A DNA stretch of 64,000 bases from Mycolicibacter virginiensis (GTDB taxonomy: Bacteria > Actinomycetota > Actinomycetes > Mycobacteriales > Mycobacteriaceae): NCBI RefSeq assembly GCF_022374935.2, contig NZ_CP092430.2, positions 558,001 through 622,000 of the forward strand, given 5' to 3'. How positions within the stretch are numbered: the first letter of the stretch is position 1; the number at the start of each line of letters is the position of its first letter. The notes below the pieces were generated by a model, which saw only the letters and a program-made list of their open reading frames with translations, did not search any database and was not told where the DNA came from. A program made the position numbers and the translations under genes. Shown here piece after piece: positions 26,103 to 35,850 of the stretch.

Positions 26103-27470
26103 CTAGTTCCCTGCCGCGGGTTCGATGTTGTGGTTCAAGGTGAACCGGTTGGCCGGGTCCAGGCGTGCCTTGAGTTCGGCGAGACGTTGATAGCCGGCGT
26201 CACCGAATGTCGCGCGGATGCGGTCCTGTCCTTCGTCGCCGACGAAGTTCAGGTAGGCGCTGTCCGGGCCCAGCGGCCGCAGGATCTCGAAGGCCTGCCG
26301 GGCCCATGCCGTGCAGCGCGCGCTCTCGGCGGGGTCGGTCCAGGTAGCCATCAAATGGATGATGTAGGGGTGATCGCGGGCGACGATGGCCGTCGACTCC
26401 GCCGGAACTCGGCTTGCGTACCCGCCGAGCCGGATCAGGTGCAGCCGGGTCTGCGCCGAGGGGCGCGACCGCCCCAGCAGGGCGATGCGCCGGATCGCCT
26501 CGTCGGTGAGCTCGGTGACGAACAGCGACTTCCAGTAGTTCAGCCAGCCGTAGGGCGCCGTGTAGTCCAGGGCCTGCTGCCAAGTCGAGTAGTCCAGCTT
26601 GTGCTGCACGGCCACCACCGGCTTGGCCGCCACCCCGCGAACGTTGAGCAGGGCGCTCACGTCGTCGCTGCCGACCGCATCGGTGCGCGTCGAACAGGCC
26701 AGCACATTGACCAGCGACTGGCCCGTGGTGAAGTCGGAGGAGAAGTCCAGGATGGACGCAAGGTGGTCGGGTGCGTTGTCCATCTGGGCGCGGAAGTGCT
26801 TCAGGGCCGCCTCGGAATCGGCGTCGGGGTAGGACTGCACGCCGGCCACCACACCGTTGATCGGGTGCAGGCGCAGCACGAACTGCGCCACGACGCCGAA
26901 GTTGCCGCCGCCGCCGCGCAGGCCCCACAGCACGTCGGCATTCTCGGTCTCACTGACCGTCAATACCTCGCCCGATGCGGTCACCAGGGTGGCGCCGATC
27001 AGGTTGTCGCAGGTCATGCCGTGGGCGCGGGAGAGCCACCCGATGCCGCCGCCGAGCGAGAATCCGCCGACGCCGGTGGTCGACACCACCCCGCCGGGGC
27101 AGGCCAGGCCATGCTTGCTGGTGACCGGGTCCACGTCGCCCCAGGTGGCGCCGGCGTCGACGTAGGCGATCCGGGACTGCGCGTCGACCCGCACTCCGCG
27201 CATCTGCGTCAGGTCGATGACGATGCCGCCGTCGGTGGCCGAGTGGCCGGCGACGCTGTGACCGCCGCTGCGCACCGCGATCTGGGCACCGGAGTCCACG
27301 GCATAGCGCACGGCGGCGACGATGTCGTCCTGCGAGCGGCACTGCAGTACCACGCGCGGCCGCTTGTCGATCAGACCGTTGAAGACTTGGCGCACCTCGT
27401 CGTAGCGGGCATCGCCCGGGTAGACGGCGTCGCCGGTGAAACCCGGCACGGTGGGGGTGGTGGCTGTCAT
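26103..27470 (-). CDS. FAD-linked oxidoreductase (berberine bridge enzyme-like)
   Basis: 455 residues. The N-terminal FAD_binding_4 (PCMH) domain shows AVRSGGHSVAGHS, whose first His is the usual 8-alpha attachment site for FAD, then GVVSTTGVGGFSLGGGIGWL and a Cys in GMTCDNLIGA. The C-terminal BBE motif YLNFVGDEG and LKARLDPANRFTLNHNI closes the fold. It should oxidise a sugar, alcohol or phenolic substrate using O2. There is no signal peptide. It lies 29 nt after the FtsX-type permease on the same strand, so it may be cotranscribed with the exporter. Confidence 0.92.
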   Translation of the reverse strand: MTATTPTVPGFTGDAVYPGDARYDEVRQVFNGLIDKRPRVVLQCRSQDDIVAAVRYAVDSGAQIAVRSGGHSVAGHSATDGGIVIDLTQMRGVRVDAQSRIAYVDAGATWGDVDPVTSKHGLACPGGVVSTTGVGGFSLGGGIGWLSRAHGMTCDNLIGATLVTASGEVLTVSETENADVLWGLRGGGGNFGVVAQFVLRLHPINGVVAGVQSYPDADSEAALKHFRAQMDNAPDHLASILDFSSDFTTGQSLVNVLACSTRTDAVGSDDVSALLNVRGVAAKPVVAVQHKLDYSTWQQALDYTAPYGWLNYWKSLFVTELTDEAIRRIALLGRSRPSAQTRLHLIRLGGYASRVPAESTAIVARDHPYIIHLMATWTDPAESARCTAWARQAFEILRPLGPDSAYLNFVGDEGQDRIRATFGDAGYQRLAELKARLDPANRFTLNHNIEPAAGN

Positions 27471-27499
27471 CGCATCCTTAACGGGTCAGCGCGGCGAGC

Positions 27500-30031
27500 T
27501 CACTCGTCGCGGAGTTCGGTCGCCGGAGTGGACCGAGTGCTCTTCCAGGCGGGAATGATGGCCGCGAAAACCGCGGCGACGGTGGCCAGCACCGCGTAGA
27601 CCACCGCGTCGGTCCAGGGGAACACCAGCGGGGTGACCAGGCCGACGTTGACGACGGCTGCCCGCCGCACCGCCTCGGAGATGGCGATCGCGAGTACCGC
27701 GCCGAACAGTCCGCCGGCGGCTCCGGCGACGACGGCCTCGATGGTGGTGATGCTGAACACGCGCAGCCGGGTGGCACCCAGCGCCTGGATCAGCGCCACC
27801 TCGCGCCTACGGCGGATTCCGACCAGCAACAGTGTCGACAGCACCGAGATGAAGGCGATCGCGAGCAGTCCGTACTTCAGGGTGTTCAGCGGCGTGAGGT
27901 AGCGGCCGATGGAGGCCGCGATGTCGGCGGCGTAACCGTCGGTGTCCACCGCTGTCAGCGGCTGGTCGAACTGCGCGGCCTTGATGTTCTCGATGACCTG
28001 ACCGGCGCTGACCCCGGATTCGGGGGTGGCGAAGATCAGGCCGGCGGGCTGAGGACCGTAGATCTGCTCGGCGACCGCGTAGGGCATGTAGATCCGGCGT
28101 CCGCCGTATTCGGGCGTGGCCACAATGGTACCGATACTCATCGCCTGCGCGTCGAGTCCACTTCCAAATACAAGAGTGTCACCGATGTGGAGTTTCTTCT
28201 CGCGCGCCAGGACGCTGCCGATGACGACCTGATTGGCTTTCTGGCTCGCCTCGGGGGATTGCCCGGCGAGTAATCCGAACGGAAATGTCGGCCGATCCTG
28301 CGCCTGAATATGCGCCAACGATCCGTCTTTGAGACTGATCTCGATTTCAGCCATCCGCTCGGTCTTTTCCACTCCGGCCACGGAGTTCAGTTTGTTGACC
28401 GTCTGCGGAGCGAATCGGGCATCAATGGGCCCGTAATCGGCGAACTGTGTCGTGGTGATGGCAATGCGGCCGTCCGCCTGCGATTCGGCGACCTTGGTGG
28501 CGCCGATATGGATCGCCACCAGGAATCCGGACAGGAGGATCGCGACCACGACGGGCACCGCGATAGCTCCGGAGATGGCCGCGGTACGTGACCGGTCCGA
28601 GCGCAGCGCGTTGAGCGCGATGGTGAGCGTGGCCCCGCTCGACTTGTCCGGCCGCGGGCGCAGGCTGGTGATCGCCTGCGCGCTCAAGTACGCCGTGGCC
28701 AGCAGGAGACCGATGAGGGCGACCACCGCCCCGGCGTCGGCGATGATGGCCTGCCAGGCCACCAGAGCCCCGGACAGCGTGGCCAGCCGCGCCGCGATCA
28801 CGCCGCTCAGCCCGATCGCGAGCAGCAGCAGCGCCTTGAACCAGATCTTGCGCTGCGTGGTCTGTTCCTGGGCCGCTCTACCCGAGAGTTCGGCCGCGAT
28901 GGGAGTGTTGGACGCCGACAGCGCGGGGCCGATCGCCGCACCCACCGCCAGCAAGATGCCGGCCAGCACGCCGACCACCAGGATCGCCGGCTTGAGGATC
29001 ACCGGGACGGTGACGCCGACAAAGCGTTCGGTCAGCTCACTGGCGCTGGCCACGATCGGTTCGGAGATCACGATGCCGGTCAGCACACCCATCGCCGAGC
29101 CCACCGCACCCAACAGCGCAGCCTCGCTGAGGAATCCGGTCATGATCGACGCCGGCGAGGCCCCCAATGCCGACGCGATCGCGATCTCGCGTCGGCGCTC
29201 TTCCACCGAGAGGCGGGTGATCTGGGTGATCAGGATGACCCCGACGCCGATCGAGATCAGCGCGAAGATCCCCAGCAGGGGTAGCAGCACGTCGTTGACG
29301 TTGTAGCCCTTCGCGGGCTCGCTGCGGGGCTGCACGCTGTAAGTGGGCCCAAGCGTGGTCTTCAACCGCTGCTGGACCTCATCGGCCTTGGCGTCCTTAT
29401 CCAAGGTCACATACAGCATGTCCACCCGGTCGCCGCGGGCGAACTGCACCTTCGCCATGCTCAGCGGCAGCACCGCCACCAGGCCGTTGTTGACGTCGTC
29501 GAGGTCGGCTACCCGCTGGAACTTCTCCACCGACAGCTGCCCGACATCGGTGACAAGGGTCGCCGAGGCGTCCAGGGAGTCGCCCAGGGTCTTCGAGATT
29601 GCCGGCGGGGGTTCGGCCTGCCCGGTCTGGCAGACCTTCGGGTCGACGATCCACTGAGCGGAGCAGTCCACGCCCAGGCCCAGTCCGAAGCTTTCCTTGC
29701 CGTCGTTGCGGATCATGGTCACCCCGCGGATGACCGGCACCACGGCGGCCACCCCGGGCACGGCCCGGGAGTCTTCGACGACGGCGGGACTGATGCCGCC
29801 GCGGGTGGCCGCTCCGACCACGCGCAGCGGGGCGGGCCCGGCGATCTGGTAGCCGACGTCTTCGACGGCCTTGGAGACGCTGGTGACCTCGATCATGACG
29901 GCCACGACGACGGCCACACCGCCGCCGAGTGAGAATGCCGCCAGTGCGGCCCGGAATGCGTGTTTACGGACGGCGCGGAAGTTGATTATCCGCAGCAGGC
30001 CGAATGTCGCGGCTAATGTTCCGCGAGCCAT
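27500..30031 (-). CDS. FtsX/MacB-type ABC exporter permease
   Basis: 843 residues with two FtsX modules. An N-terminal membrane segment (ALAAFSLGGGVAVVVAVM) is followed by a large extracytoplasmic domain with a Cys pair (VDCSAQWIVDPKVC). Then come a membrane bundle near 260-370, further helices at 400-460, a second extracytoplasmic domain, and a C-terminal FtsX bundle (GLLAIAFISVLSTLLLVGI onward). This duplicated type exports lipids, peptides or drugs, or acts in lipoprotein handling. The start overlaps the ATPase gene by 19 nt, so the two are translationally coupled. The substrate is unknown; export of the nearby PKS-NRPS lipid is a possibility only. Confidence 0.93.
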   Translation of the reverse strand: MARGTLAATFGLLRIINFRAVRKHAFRAALAAFSLGGGVAVVVAVMIEVTSVSKAVEDVGYQIAGPAPLRVVGAATRGGISPAVVEDSRAVPGVAAVVPVIRGVTMIRNDGKESFGLGLGVDCSAQWIVDPKVCQTGQAEPPPAISKTLGDSLDASATLVTDVGQLSVEKFQRVADLDDVNNGLVAVLPLSMAKVQFARGDRVDMLYVTLDKDAKADEVQQRLKTTLGPTYSVQPRSEPAKGYNVNDVLLPLLGIFALISIGVGVILITQITRLSVEERRREIAIASALGASPASIMTGFLSEAALLGAVGSAMGVLTGIVISEPIVASASELTERFVGVTVPVILKPAILVVGVLAGILLAVGAAIGPALSASNTPIAAELSGRAAQEQTTQRKIWFKALLLLAIGLSGVIAARLATLSGALVAWQAIIADAGAVVALIGLLLATAYLSAQAITSLRPRPDKSSGATLTIALNALRSDRSRTAAISGAIAVPVVVAILLSGFLVAIHIGATKVAESQADGRIAITTTQFADYGPIDARFAPQTVNKLNSVAGVEKTERMAEIEISLKDGSLAHIQAQDRPTFPFGLLAGQSPEASQKANQVVIGSVLAREKKLHIGDTLVFGSGLDAQAMSIGTIVATPEYGGRRIYMPYAVAEQIYGPQPAGLIFATPESGVSAGQVIENIKAAQFDQPLTAVDTDGYAADIAASIGRYLTPLNTLKYGLLAIAFISVLSTLLLVGIRRRREVALIQALGATRLRVFSITTIEAVVAGAAGGLFGAVLAIAISEAVRRAAVVNVGLVTPLVFPWTDAVVYAVLATVAAVFAAIIPAWKSTRSTPATELRDE

Positions 30032-30810
30032 GTCACATTATTTGCCGCGTGAGCCATTCCGCTGTCGGTCTCAACTTCACCGTCGAGCAATGAAATCAGA
30101 CGAGGGGCGTCGTCAGCTATTTTCCGGTCGTGGGTCACCAGAACAATTGTCTGGCCGGCTGCATTCAAGTTATACAACGCGTCAATGACCCGTTGGCCAT
30201 TTACGGTGTCGAGATTGCCGGTCGGCTCGTCGGCGAGAATCACGTCGGGCTTCATGAAAAGCGCCCGGGCAACGGCCACGCGCTGTTGTTCGCCGCCGGA
30301 CAATTCCGACGGGACGCGCTTGGACTTGGCGGCCAGGCCGACCTGGTCGAGCAGGCTCATCGCATGCGCGTGCTGGGCGCGGCCGGACTTACCCGCCAGC
30401 AGGCCCGGGAGCATCACATTCTCGACTACTGAAAGGCCCGCCAGAAGGTTGAAAGCTTGGAAGACGTAGCCGAGTGTCTGACATCGCACAGTGGCCAGCT
30501 GCTTGCGGGAGAGCTGCGAGACGCTCTGGCCGTTGATGAGGACGTCACCACTGGTCGGCATGTCCAACAGTCCGAGGATGCTCAGCAGGGTGGACTTACC
30601 CGAACCCGATGGGCCGACCATGGCGACGAATTCGCCGCGAGTTATCTGGATATCGATGTTGCGCAAAATCGGCGTGGCAGTATCGCCCTCGCCGAACTGT
30701 TTGTTGAGTTTGCGCGCTTCAAGGACCACAGGAGGCCTAAGAACGACCGGCGGCGTGTGTCCGTTCCGGTTGAGCTCCATATCCACGGTATGCATCTCGG
30801 TCCTGATCAT
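30013..30810 (-). CDS. ABC transporter ATP-binding protein (MacB/LolD type)
   Basis: 265 residues. Walker A is GPSGSGKSTL, the Q-loop is in GYVFQAFNLLAG, the signature is LSGGEQQRVAVARAL, Walker B is VILADEPTGNLD and the H-loop is LVTHD. The ADEPTGNLD form is typical of the MacB/LolD group that pairs with FtsX permeases. It overlaps the permease start by 19 nt. ATG 30810 is preferred because GGAG precedes it; ATGs at 30795 and 30780 are alternatives in a poorly conserved leader. Confidence 0.94.
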   Translation of the reverse strand: MIRTEMHTVDMELNRNGHTPPVVLRPPVVLEARKLNKQFGEGDTATPILRNIDIQITRGEFVAMVGPSGSGKSTLLSILGLLDMPTSGDVLINGQSVSQLSRKQLATVRCQTLGYVFQAFNLLAGLSVVENVMLPGLLAGKSGRAQHAHAMSLLDQVGLAAKSKRVPSELSGGEQQRVAVARALFMKPDVILADEPTGNLDTVNGQRVIDALYNLNAAGQTIVLVTHDRKIADDAPRLISLLDGEVETDSGMAHAANNVTWLAEH

Positions 30811-31108
30811 GAATCTCCGGCGGGCGTCGTAAAATACCGATCATGCCCGCGTTGGGCGCGTTTCTCAATTCAGCACGCACTCCGCGAAGTTGGTGCGCTA
30901 CGCGGCGCTATGGGCCGATCATACCGGCGTCGGTCGCCTGCCGAAAATCGTTCGGTCGTGACCCCGACCACCGGCGGCCGCCGCGCTACCTGGCCGATCC
31001 CGCTGCCAACCGGCGTTCCTGGCAACCTCGCTGCGGCGGGAAAGCGCCAGCTGACCTGCGGCGATTCGAGTCATGAATTTGCGGCCACCCAAGTGCACGA
31101 TGCTCCGG
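30811..31108. other. Gene-free 298-nt stretch at the right end of the accessory block
   Basis: No conserved ORF, repeat or RNA gene is recognised here. It separates the minus-strand ABC genes (start 30810) from the end of the Rv0495c-like core gene (stop at 31109). It must hold the promoter of the ABC genes and marks the point where M. tuberculosis-like gene order resumes. Confidence 0.5.
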
Positions 31109-31903
31109 TCAGGTGCGCCGAGCCGCCCGGGTGGCGGGGTGAATGGCCACCAGGCCGAGTTCGTTACGTCGCTCGCAGATCGCCGCCAGCTCGGCATAGG
31201 CCTTGGCTCCGAGCAACTCGGTCAGCTCAGGCGCCAGGCTCTGCCAGACCTGCCGCGCGCCGACGTGTGCCGCCGGGTCGCCGGTGCAGTACCAGTTCAG
31301 GTCTTCGCCGCCCGGGCCCCAGCCGCGCCGATCGAATTCGGTGATCGTGGTCTTGAGGATTTCGGTGTCGTCGGGGCGGGTGACCCAGTCCTGGCTGCGC
31401 CGGATCGGCAGCTGCCAGCACACCTCGGGCTTCATCGTCAGGGGTTCCACGCCAAGCCGGACAGCCTTGATGTGCAGGGCGCAGCCCGCACCGCCGGCGA
31501 ATCCCGGCCGGTTCAGGAAGATGCAGGCGCCCTTGACGGTGCGGGTGCGCAGTTGTTGCTCACCGTCGTTCTCGTCGTATTCCAGGTAACCCTTGCGCCC
31601 CAGACCTTTGTCGCGCAGCTGCCAGTCTTCGTCGGTGAGTTGGGCGACCGCGTCATCGAGGTTGGCCCGGTCGTCGTCGTCACACAGGAAGGCTCCGTGT
31701 GAACAGCACCCGTCGTCGGGCCGGCCCGCCACAATGCCCTTGCAGGCGGCGGTGCCGAAAACACAGGTCCAGCGGGACAGCAGCCACGTGAGGTCGGCGG
31801 CGATCAGGTGTTCGGGGTTGTCGGGGTCGTAGAACTCCACCCACTCACGGGGGAAGTCCAGATCGACTTCACCGGGATGGGAGCGGTGCTGCGCGGGGGT
31901 CAC
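31109..31903 (-). CDS. Conserved Cys-rich protein (Rv0495c-like)
   Basis: 264 residues, no signal or membrane segment. It contains a cysteine cluster [10 protein letters not shown], then [16 protein letters not shown], and further Cys in [15 protein letters not shown] and EVCWQLP, suggesting a bound metal or Fe-S centre. The same gene sits before ppx1 in M. tuberculosis (Rv0495c); no function is established that I know of. The metal-binding idea comes only from Cys spacing. Divergent from ppx1 with 71 nt between starts. Confidence 0.88.
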   Translation of the reverse strand: MTPAQHRSHPGEVDLDFPREWVEFYDPDNPEHLIAADLTWLLSRWTCVFGTAACKGIVAGRPDDGCCSHGAFLCDDDDRANLDDAVAQLTDEDWQLRDKGLGRKGYLEYDENDGEQQLRTRTVKGACIFLNRPGFAGGAGCALHIKAVRLGVEPLTMKPEVCWQLPIRRSQDWVTRPDDTEILKTTITEFDRRGWGPGGEDLNWYCTGDPAAHVGARQVWQSLAPELTELLGAKAYAELAAICERRNELGLVAIHPATRAARRT

Positions 31904-31962
31904 GAAACTCCACGCTAGACCAGAAATTCACGTTGCCTCACCATGTCCGGGCCTCCCCCCAC

Positions 31963-31968
31963 TAAGTT
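31963..31968 (+). promoter_or_regulatory. Putative -10 box for a leaderless ppx1 transcript
   Basis: TAAGTT lies 6 nt before the GTG start at 31975, with no Shine-Dalgarno between. This fits a leaderless mRNA. Confidence 0.45.
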
Positions 31969-31974
31969 GGGTGC

Positions 31975-32970
31975 GTGCGATTAGGGGTGCTCGACGTCGG
32001 CAGCAACACCGTCCACCTGTTGGTGGTGGATGCCCACCGTGGTGGCCACCCGACCCCGATGAGCTCGACCAAGGCCACGTTGCGCCTGGCCGAGGCGACT
32101 GACAGTTCCGGCAAGATCACCCGGCGCGGAGCCGACAAACTGGTGTCGACGGTGGGCGAATTCGCCACGATCGCAGCGAGTTCGGGCTGCGCGGAGTTAG
32201 TGGCGTTCGCCACCTCGGCGGTGCGAGACGCATCCAACTCCGAGGACGTGCTGGCCCGGGTGCGCGCGGAGGCCGGTGTCGAGCTGCAGGTGCTCGCCGG
32301 CGAGGACGAATCCCGGCTGACGTTCCTGGCGGTGCGGCGCTGGTTCGGCTGGAGTGCCGGGCGGATCAACAACCTTGACATCGGTGGTGGCTCGCTGGAG
32401 ATGTCCAGCGGTGTCGATGAGGAGCCGGACGTAGCGCTGTCCCTGCCGTTGGGTGCTGGGCGGCTCACTCGGGAGTGGTTGACCGAAGACCCACCTGGCC
32501 GGCGTCGGGTGGCCATGCTGCGGGACTGGCTGGACACCGAGTTGGCAGGTGCCGCTGCGGCCGTGTTGCAGGCCGGGCCGCCCGATCTGGCGGTCGCGAG
32601 CTCCAAGACGTTTCGTTCGCTGGCGCGGCTGACCGGGGCGGCGCCGTCGGCCGCCGGCCCGCGCGTCCGGCGCACATTGACCGCCACTGGCCTTAGGCAG
32701 CTCATATCATTCATCTCTAGGATGACCACGGCTGATCGGGCCGAATTGGAAGGGGTGAGCGCCGAGCGAGCGCCACAGATCGTGGCGGGTGCTCTGGTGG
32801 CGGAAGCGAGCATGCGAGCGCTGTCGATCGAAACGGTGGAGATTTGCCCGTGGGCGCTGCGGGAGGGCTTGATCCTGCGCAGACTCGACAGTGAGGCCGA
32901 CGGTGTCACCCTGTTCGGATCCCCAGCGGGGGGCATGGCCGCGGCGCGGTCAAAGGGAGGGCATCGATGA
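31975..32970 (+). CDS. ppx1: Exopolyphosphatase/pppGpp phosphatase-family protein PPX1
   Basis: 331 residues, close to M. tuberculosis Rv0496 (PPX1). It has the ASKHA fold with phosphate-1 motif LGVLDVGSNTVHLLVVD at the start, a second loop LAGEDESRLTFLAVRR and the phosphate-2 motif NLDIGGGSLEMS. It hydrolyses terminal phosphate from short-chain polyphosphate in the cytosol; the paralogue PPX2 has a different length. It overlaps the next gene by 4 nt (ATGA), so it is the first gene of a run that probably includes the two downstream genes. Confidence 0.93.
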   Translation: MRLGVLDVGSNTVHLLVVDAHRGGHPTPMSSTKATLRLAEATDSSGKITRRGADKLVSTVGEFATIAASSGCAELVAFATSAVRDASNSEDVLARVRAEAGVELQVLAGEDESRLTFLAVRRWFGWSAGRINNLDIGGGSLEMSSGVDEEPDVALSLPLGAGRLTREWLTEDPPGRRRVAMLRDWLDTELAGAAAAVLQAGPPDLAVASSKTFRSLARLTGAAPSAAGPRVRRTLTATGLRQLISFISRMTTADRAELEGVSAERAPQIVAGALVAEASMRALSIETVEICPWALREGLILRRLDSEADGVTLFGSPAGGMAAARSKGGHR

Positions 32971-33986
32971 GCGGACCCAAGCCGGACCCCCGCGACGTTG
33001 AGACGCGACCCATCTCCGTTGCCGAACTGCTCGCCAAGAACGGCAATATCGGTGCCCCGCCGGTCACCGGGCGGCGCCGGCGCCGCCGCGGCAATGCCGA
33101 CGCCGTCACGGTCGCCGAACTGACCGGCGAGATCCCGATCATCCGCGACGAGGCTCCTCCCGAGGTTGACGCCGCGGCTCCGCCGTCGGCGAGTACCGAC
33201 AGTGAGCCGAGCGGCGCTCTGCCCATCGGTCCGGCACCCGGCTTCGTCGAGGAGGACCGACCGTCGACCGGGCCACGTCCCGTGCAGCGGGTGGAACCCG
33301 CCGAGCGGCCCGCAGCCGAGCCGCGCTGGCCCAAGTCCCCGCCGCAGGCGCCACGTGGCAGTGGACCTGAGCAAAGTGCCTACCCCCGACCGATGCGTCG
33401 ATCCGACCCCCCGCCCGTGGCAGAGAACGGCCAGCCGGACGAAGCCCTGCCGACCGGCTCGGGTGCCGAACGGATGCGGCCCGATCCGGTTGATACCTAT
33501 ACCGATATCGCTGTCGACGTCATGGAGAGCGACGTTCGCGATGCCGATCTGCCGACCGGGGACTCCGCATTCGTGCGGTCGTTCCTGACCAAGGGGCGCT
33601 CCGCCGGACGAGCGGGCGGCTCCGCACTGGTCGCTGACGCCGACGTTGACGGGGACGCCGAGGTTGACGGCGCCGACAGCGCAGAGGCGGCCGCTGAGGC
33701 CGAGCCGGCCGACCAGTACGTCGGCCACCCGGGCGTGGTGGGCGGCTTGCTGGTGGTGCTGCAGTCGATCCTGGCGGTGGCGTTCGGCGGCGGCCTGTTC
33801 ATCGTTTTCGACCAACTGTGGCGGTGGAACAGCATCGTGGCCCTGGTGCTCACGGTCCTGGTCACGCTCGGTCTGGTGGCCGCGGTGCAGGCGGTCCGCA
33901 AGACCGTCGACATCGTCAGTACGTTGATCGCGGTCGCGGTCGGTTTGCTGGTTACGTTGGGGCCGCTGGCGTTGCACGCCAATTAG
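32967..33986 (+). CDS. Conserved membrane protein with long disordered N-terminus (Rv0497-like)
   Basis: 339 residues, starting in the ppx1 stop (ATGA). Residues 1-245 are Pro/Ala/Glu-rich and probably disordered, opening with conserved RDVETRPISVAELLAKNG and an Arg run (RRRRRRG). Residues 250-339 form three hydrophobic helices (GGLLVVLQSILAVAFGGG; SIVALVLTVLVTLGLVAAV; STLIAVAVGLLVTLGPLAL). The topology leaves the long tail in the cytosol if the positive residues rule holds. Same position as Rv0497; function unknown. Confidence 0.88.
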   Translation: MSGPKPDPRDVETRPISVAELLAKNGNIGAPPVTGRRRRRRGNADAVTVAELTGEIPIIRDEAPPEVDAAAPPSASTDSEPSGALPIGPAPGFVEEDRPSTGPRPVQRVEPAERPAAEPRWPKSPPQAPRGSGPEQSAYPRPMRRSDPPPVAENGQPDEALPTGSGAERMRPDPVDTYTDIAVDVMESDVRDADLPTGDSAFVRSFLTKGRSAGRAGGSALVADADVDGDAEVDGADSAEAAAEAEPADQYVGHPGVVGGLLVVLQSILAVAFGGGLFIVFDQLWRWNSIVALVLTVLVTLGLVAAVQAVRKTVDIVSTLIAVAVGLLVTLGPLALHAN

Positions 33987-34003
33987 CCGTTCAGTATTAC
34001 TTC

Positions 34004-34846
34004 GTGCGCCCTGCCATCAAGGTCGGATTGTCGACCGCGTCGGTCTACCCGCTGCGGGCCGAGGCTGCCTTCGAGTATGCGGCCCGGCTCGGCTACGACG
34101 GCATCGAACTGATGGTGTGGGGGGAGTCGGTCAGCCAGGACATCGGCGCCGTCCGGCGGTTGTCGCACAAGTACCGGGTGCCGGTGCTGTCGGTGCACGC
34201 ACCGTGTCTGTTGATCTCGCAACGGGTGTGGGGCTCCAACCCGATCGCCAAGCTGGAGCGCAGCGTCCGGGCCGCCGAGCAGCTCGAGGCCCAGACCGTG
34301 GTGGTGCATCCGCCGTTTCGCTGGCAGCGACGCTATGCCGAGGGCTTCAGCGATCAAGTCGCCGAATTGGAGTCCACCAGTGATGTGGCGGTCGCGGTGG
34401 AGAACATGTTCCCGTTCCGCGCCGACCGGTTCTTCGGTGCCGATCAGTCCCGCGAACGGATGCGTCGCCGCGGAGGTGGTCCGGGAGCGGGGATTTCGGC
34501 GTTTGCGCCGTCCCACGATCCGCTCGACGGCAACCATGCGCACTACACGTTGGACCTGTCGCACACGGCGACCGCCGGCGCCGACGGGTTGGAGATGGCC
34601 CGCCGCATGGGATCGGGGCTGACGCACCTGCACCTGTGTGACGGCACCGGCCTGCCGGCCGATGAGCATCTGGTGCCCGGCCGCGGTGACCAGCCCACCG
34701 CCGAGGTATGTCAGCTGCTGGCCTCCAGTGACTTCACCGGTCACGTGGTGCTGGAAGTGACGACCTCGCAGGCGCGCTCGCCGCATGAGCGTGAGGCGCT
34801 GCTGACCGAATCGCTGCAGTTCGCCCGGACGCATCTGCTGCGCTGA
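34004..34846 (+). CDS. Xylose-isomerase-like TIM-barrel protein (Rv0498-like)
   Basis: 280 residues, the same length as Rv0498. The start is GTG 34004 (VRPAIKVGLSTASVYP); longer frames upstream overlap the membrane-protein gene. The AP endonuclease 2/sugar isomerase fold shows GYDGIELMVWG, VLSVHAPCLL, TVVVHPPFRWQ, a Glu in AVENMF, the DLSHTATAG Asp-His pair, HLHLCDG and the final HVVLEVTT Glu, all in metal-ligand positions. It is probably an epimerase or isomerase of a sugar phosphate or inositol; the substrate is unknown. Confidence 0.9.
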   Translation: MRPAIKVGLSTASVYPLRAEAAFEYAARLGYDGIELMVWGESVSQDIGAVRRLSHKYRVPVLSVHAPCLLISQRVWGSNPIAKLERSVRAAEQLEAQTVVVHPPFRWQRRYAEGFSDQVAELESTSDVAVAVENMFPFRADRFFGADQSRERMRRRGGGPGAGISAFAPSHDPLDGNHAHYTLDLSHTATAGADGLEMARRMGSGLTHLHLCDGTGLPADEHLVPGRGDQPTAEVCQLLASSDFTGHVVLEVTTSQARSPHEREALLTESLQFARTHLLR

Positions 34847-34871
34847 TCGCCGAGATACAAGGAGCCCACGC

Positions 34872-35702
34872 GTGACCTCATCCACGCTGTTCACCGATGC
34901 CATGACCCTGGTGCGCATCGCCGGTCATGACGACAGTGACGACGTCGCGTCGTTCACCGGTGAGCTCAACGAGCACTGGACCATCGGCCCGAAGGTGCAC
35001 GGTGGCGCGATGCTGGCGTTGTGCGCCAACGCCGCCCGCACTGCCCACGGCGGCGGACTGCAACCGGTCGCGGTGTCGGCCAGCTATCTGTGGGCACCCG
35101 ATCCCGGCCCGATGCAGCTGGTGACCACGATCCGCAAGCGTGGCCGCCGGGTCAGCCTCGTCGACGTCGAACTCAACCAGGGCGCGCGCACCGCGGTGCG
35201 CGCCGCCATCACGCTCAGTGAGCCGGAGCACCAGGCGCCGCCACTGCTGTCGTTCAACCCGGTGGTGCCGCTGATGACGCCGGAGCCTCCGCCCGGCTTG
35301 GAACCGATCGGTCCGGGCCACCCGATGGAACACATCGTGCATCTGGCGCACGGCTGCGATATCCGGCCGGCGCTGACCACGCTCGGCCCCCGCTCGGACG
35401 GTGGTCCGCCGGTGATCGAGATGTGGGTGCGACCCAAGGATGCCGCGCCCGACGTGCTCTTCGCGCTGCTGTGCGGCGATGTGTCGGCTCCGGTGACTTT
35501 CGCCGTCAACCGCAACGGCTGGGCGCCCACCGTGCAGCTCACCGCCTACCTGCGGGCCATCCCGGCCGACGGCTGGCTGCGCGTGATCTGCAGCTGCGTG
35601 CAGATCGGCCAGGACTGGTTCGACGAGGACCACACCGTGGTCGACTGCGAGGGCCGCATCGTGGTGCAGACCCGCCAGCTAGCGATGGTGCCGGCGCGGT
35701 AG
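34872..35702 (+). CDS. Acyl-CoA thioesterase-like hotdog protein (Rv0499-like)
   Basis: 276 residues with two hotdog repeats. The N-terminal half has the substrate-pocket segment GPKVHGGAMLALCANAA, in which the HGG turn is typical of the 4HBT superfamily, and VSASYLWAPDPGPMQLVT. The C-terminal half ends DWFDEDHTVVDCEGRIVVQTRQ, resembling the TesB-like double hotdog family. It should hydrolyse acyl-CoA or bind acyl chains in the cytosol. It follows the TIM-barrel gene by 25 nt with AAGGAG upstream. Confidence 0.86.
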   Translation: MTSSTLFTDAMTLVRIAGHDDSDDVASFTGELNEHWTIGPKVHGGAMLALCANAARTAHGGGLQPVAVSASYLWAPDPGPMQLVTTIRKRGRRVSLVDVELNQGARTAVRAAITLSEPEHQAPPLLSFNPVVPLMTPEPPPGLEPIGPGHPMEHIVHLAHGCDIRPALTTLGPRSDGGPPVIEMWVRPKDAAPDVLFALLCGDVSAPVTFAVNRNGWAPTVQLTAYLRAIPADGWLRVICSCVQIGQDWFDEDHTVVDCEGRIVVQTRQLAMVPAR

Positions 35703-35703
35703 C

Positions 35704-35776
35704 GCGCTTGCGATCGCCCTGGGCTGATGCGGGCGACCCGCTGCGCCCGGCTCCGCCGCGCTTGCGATCGCCCTGG
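35704..35776 (+). repeat. Short direct repeat upstream of proC
   Basis: A 19-bp sequence GCGCTTGCGATCGCCCTGG occurs at 35704-35722 and again at 35758-35776, period 54; each copy is followed by a GGGCGACCCGC element. It starts right after the thioesterase stop. It may be a small duplication or a terminator-like element. Confidence 0.7.
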
Positions 35777-35850
35777 TCTTATTTGCCGGGCGACCCGCCT
35801 GTGGACTGGGCTTCACCGCGCTGGCAGGCCGGGTCTGAAATGCTGTCGCC

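Noticed and set aside
31962..33977. 671-codon minus-strand frame over ppx1 and the Rv0497-like gene
   Set aside because: The plus strand holds two conserved genes in M. tuberculosis order; the antisense product lacks domains.
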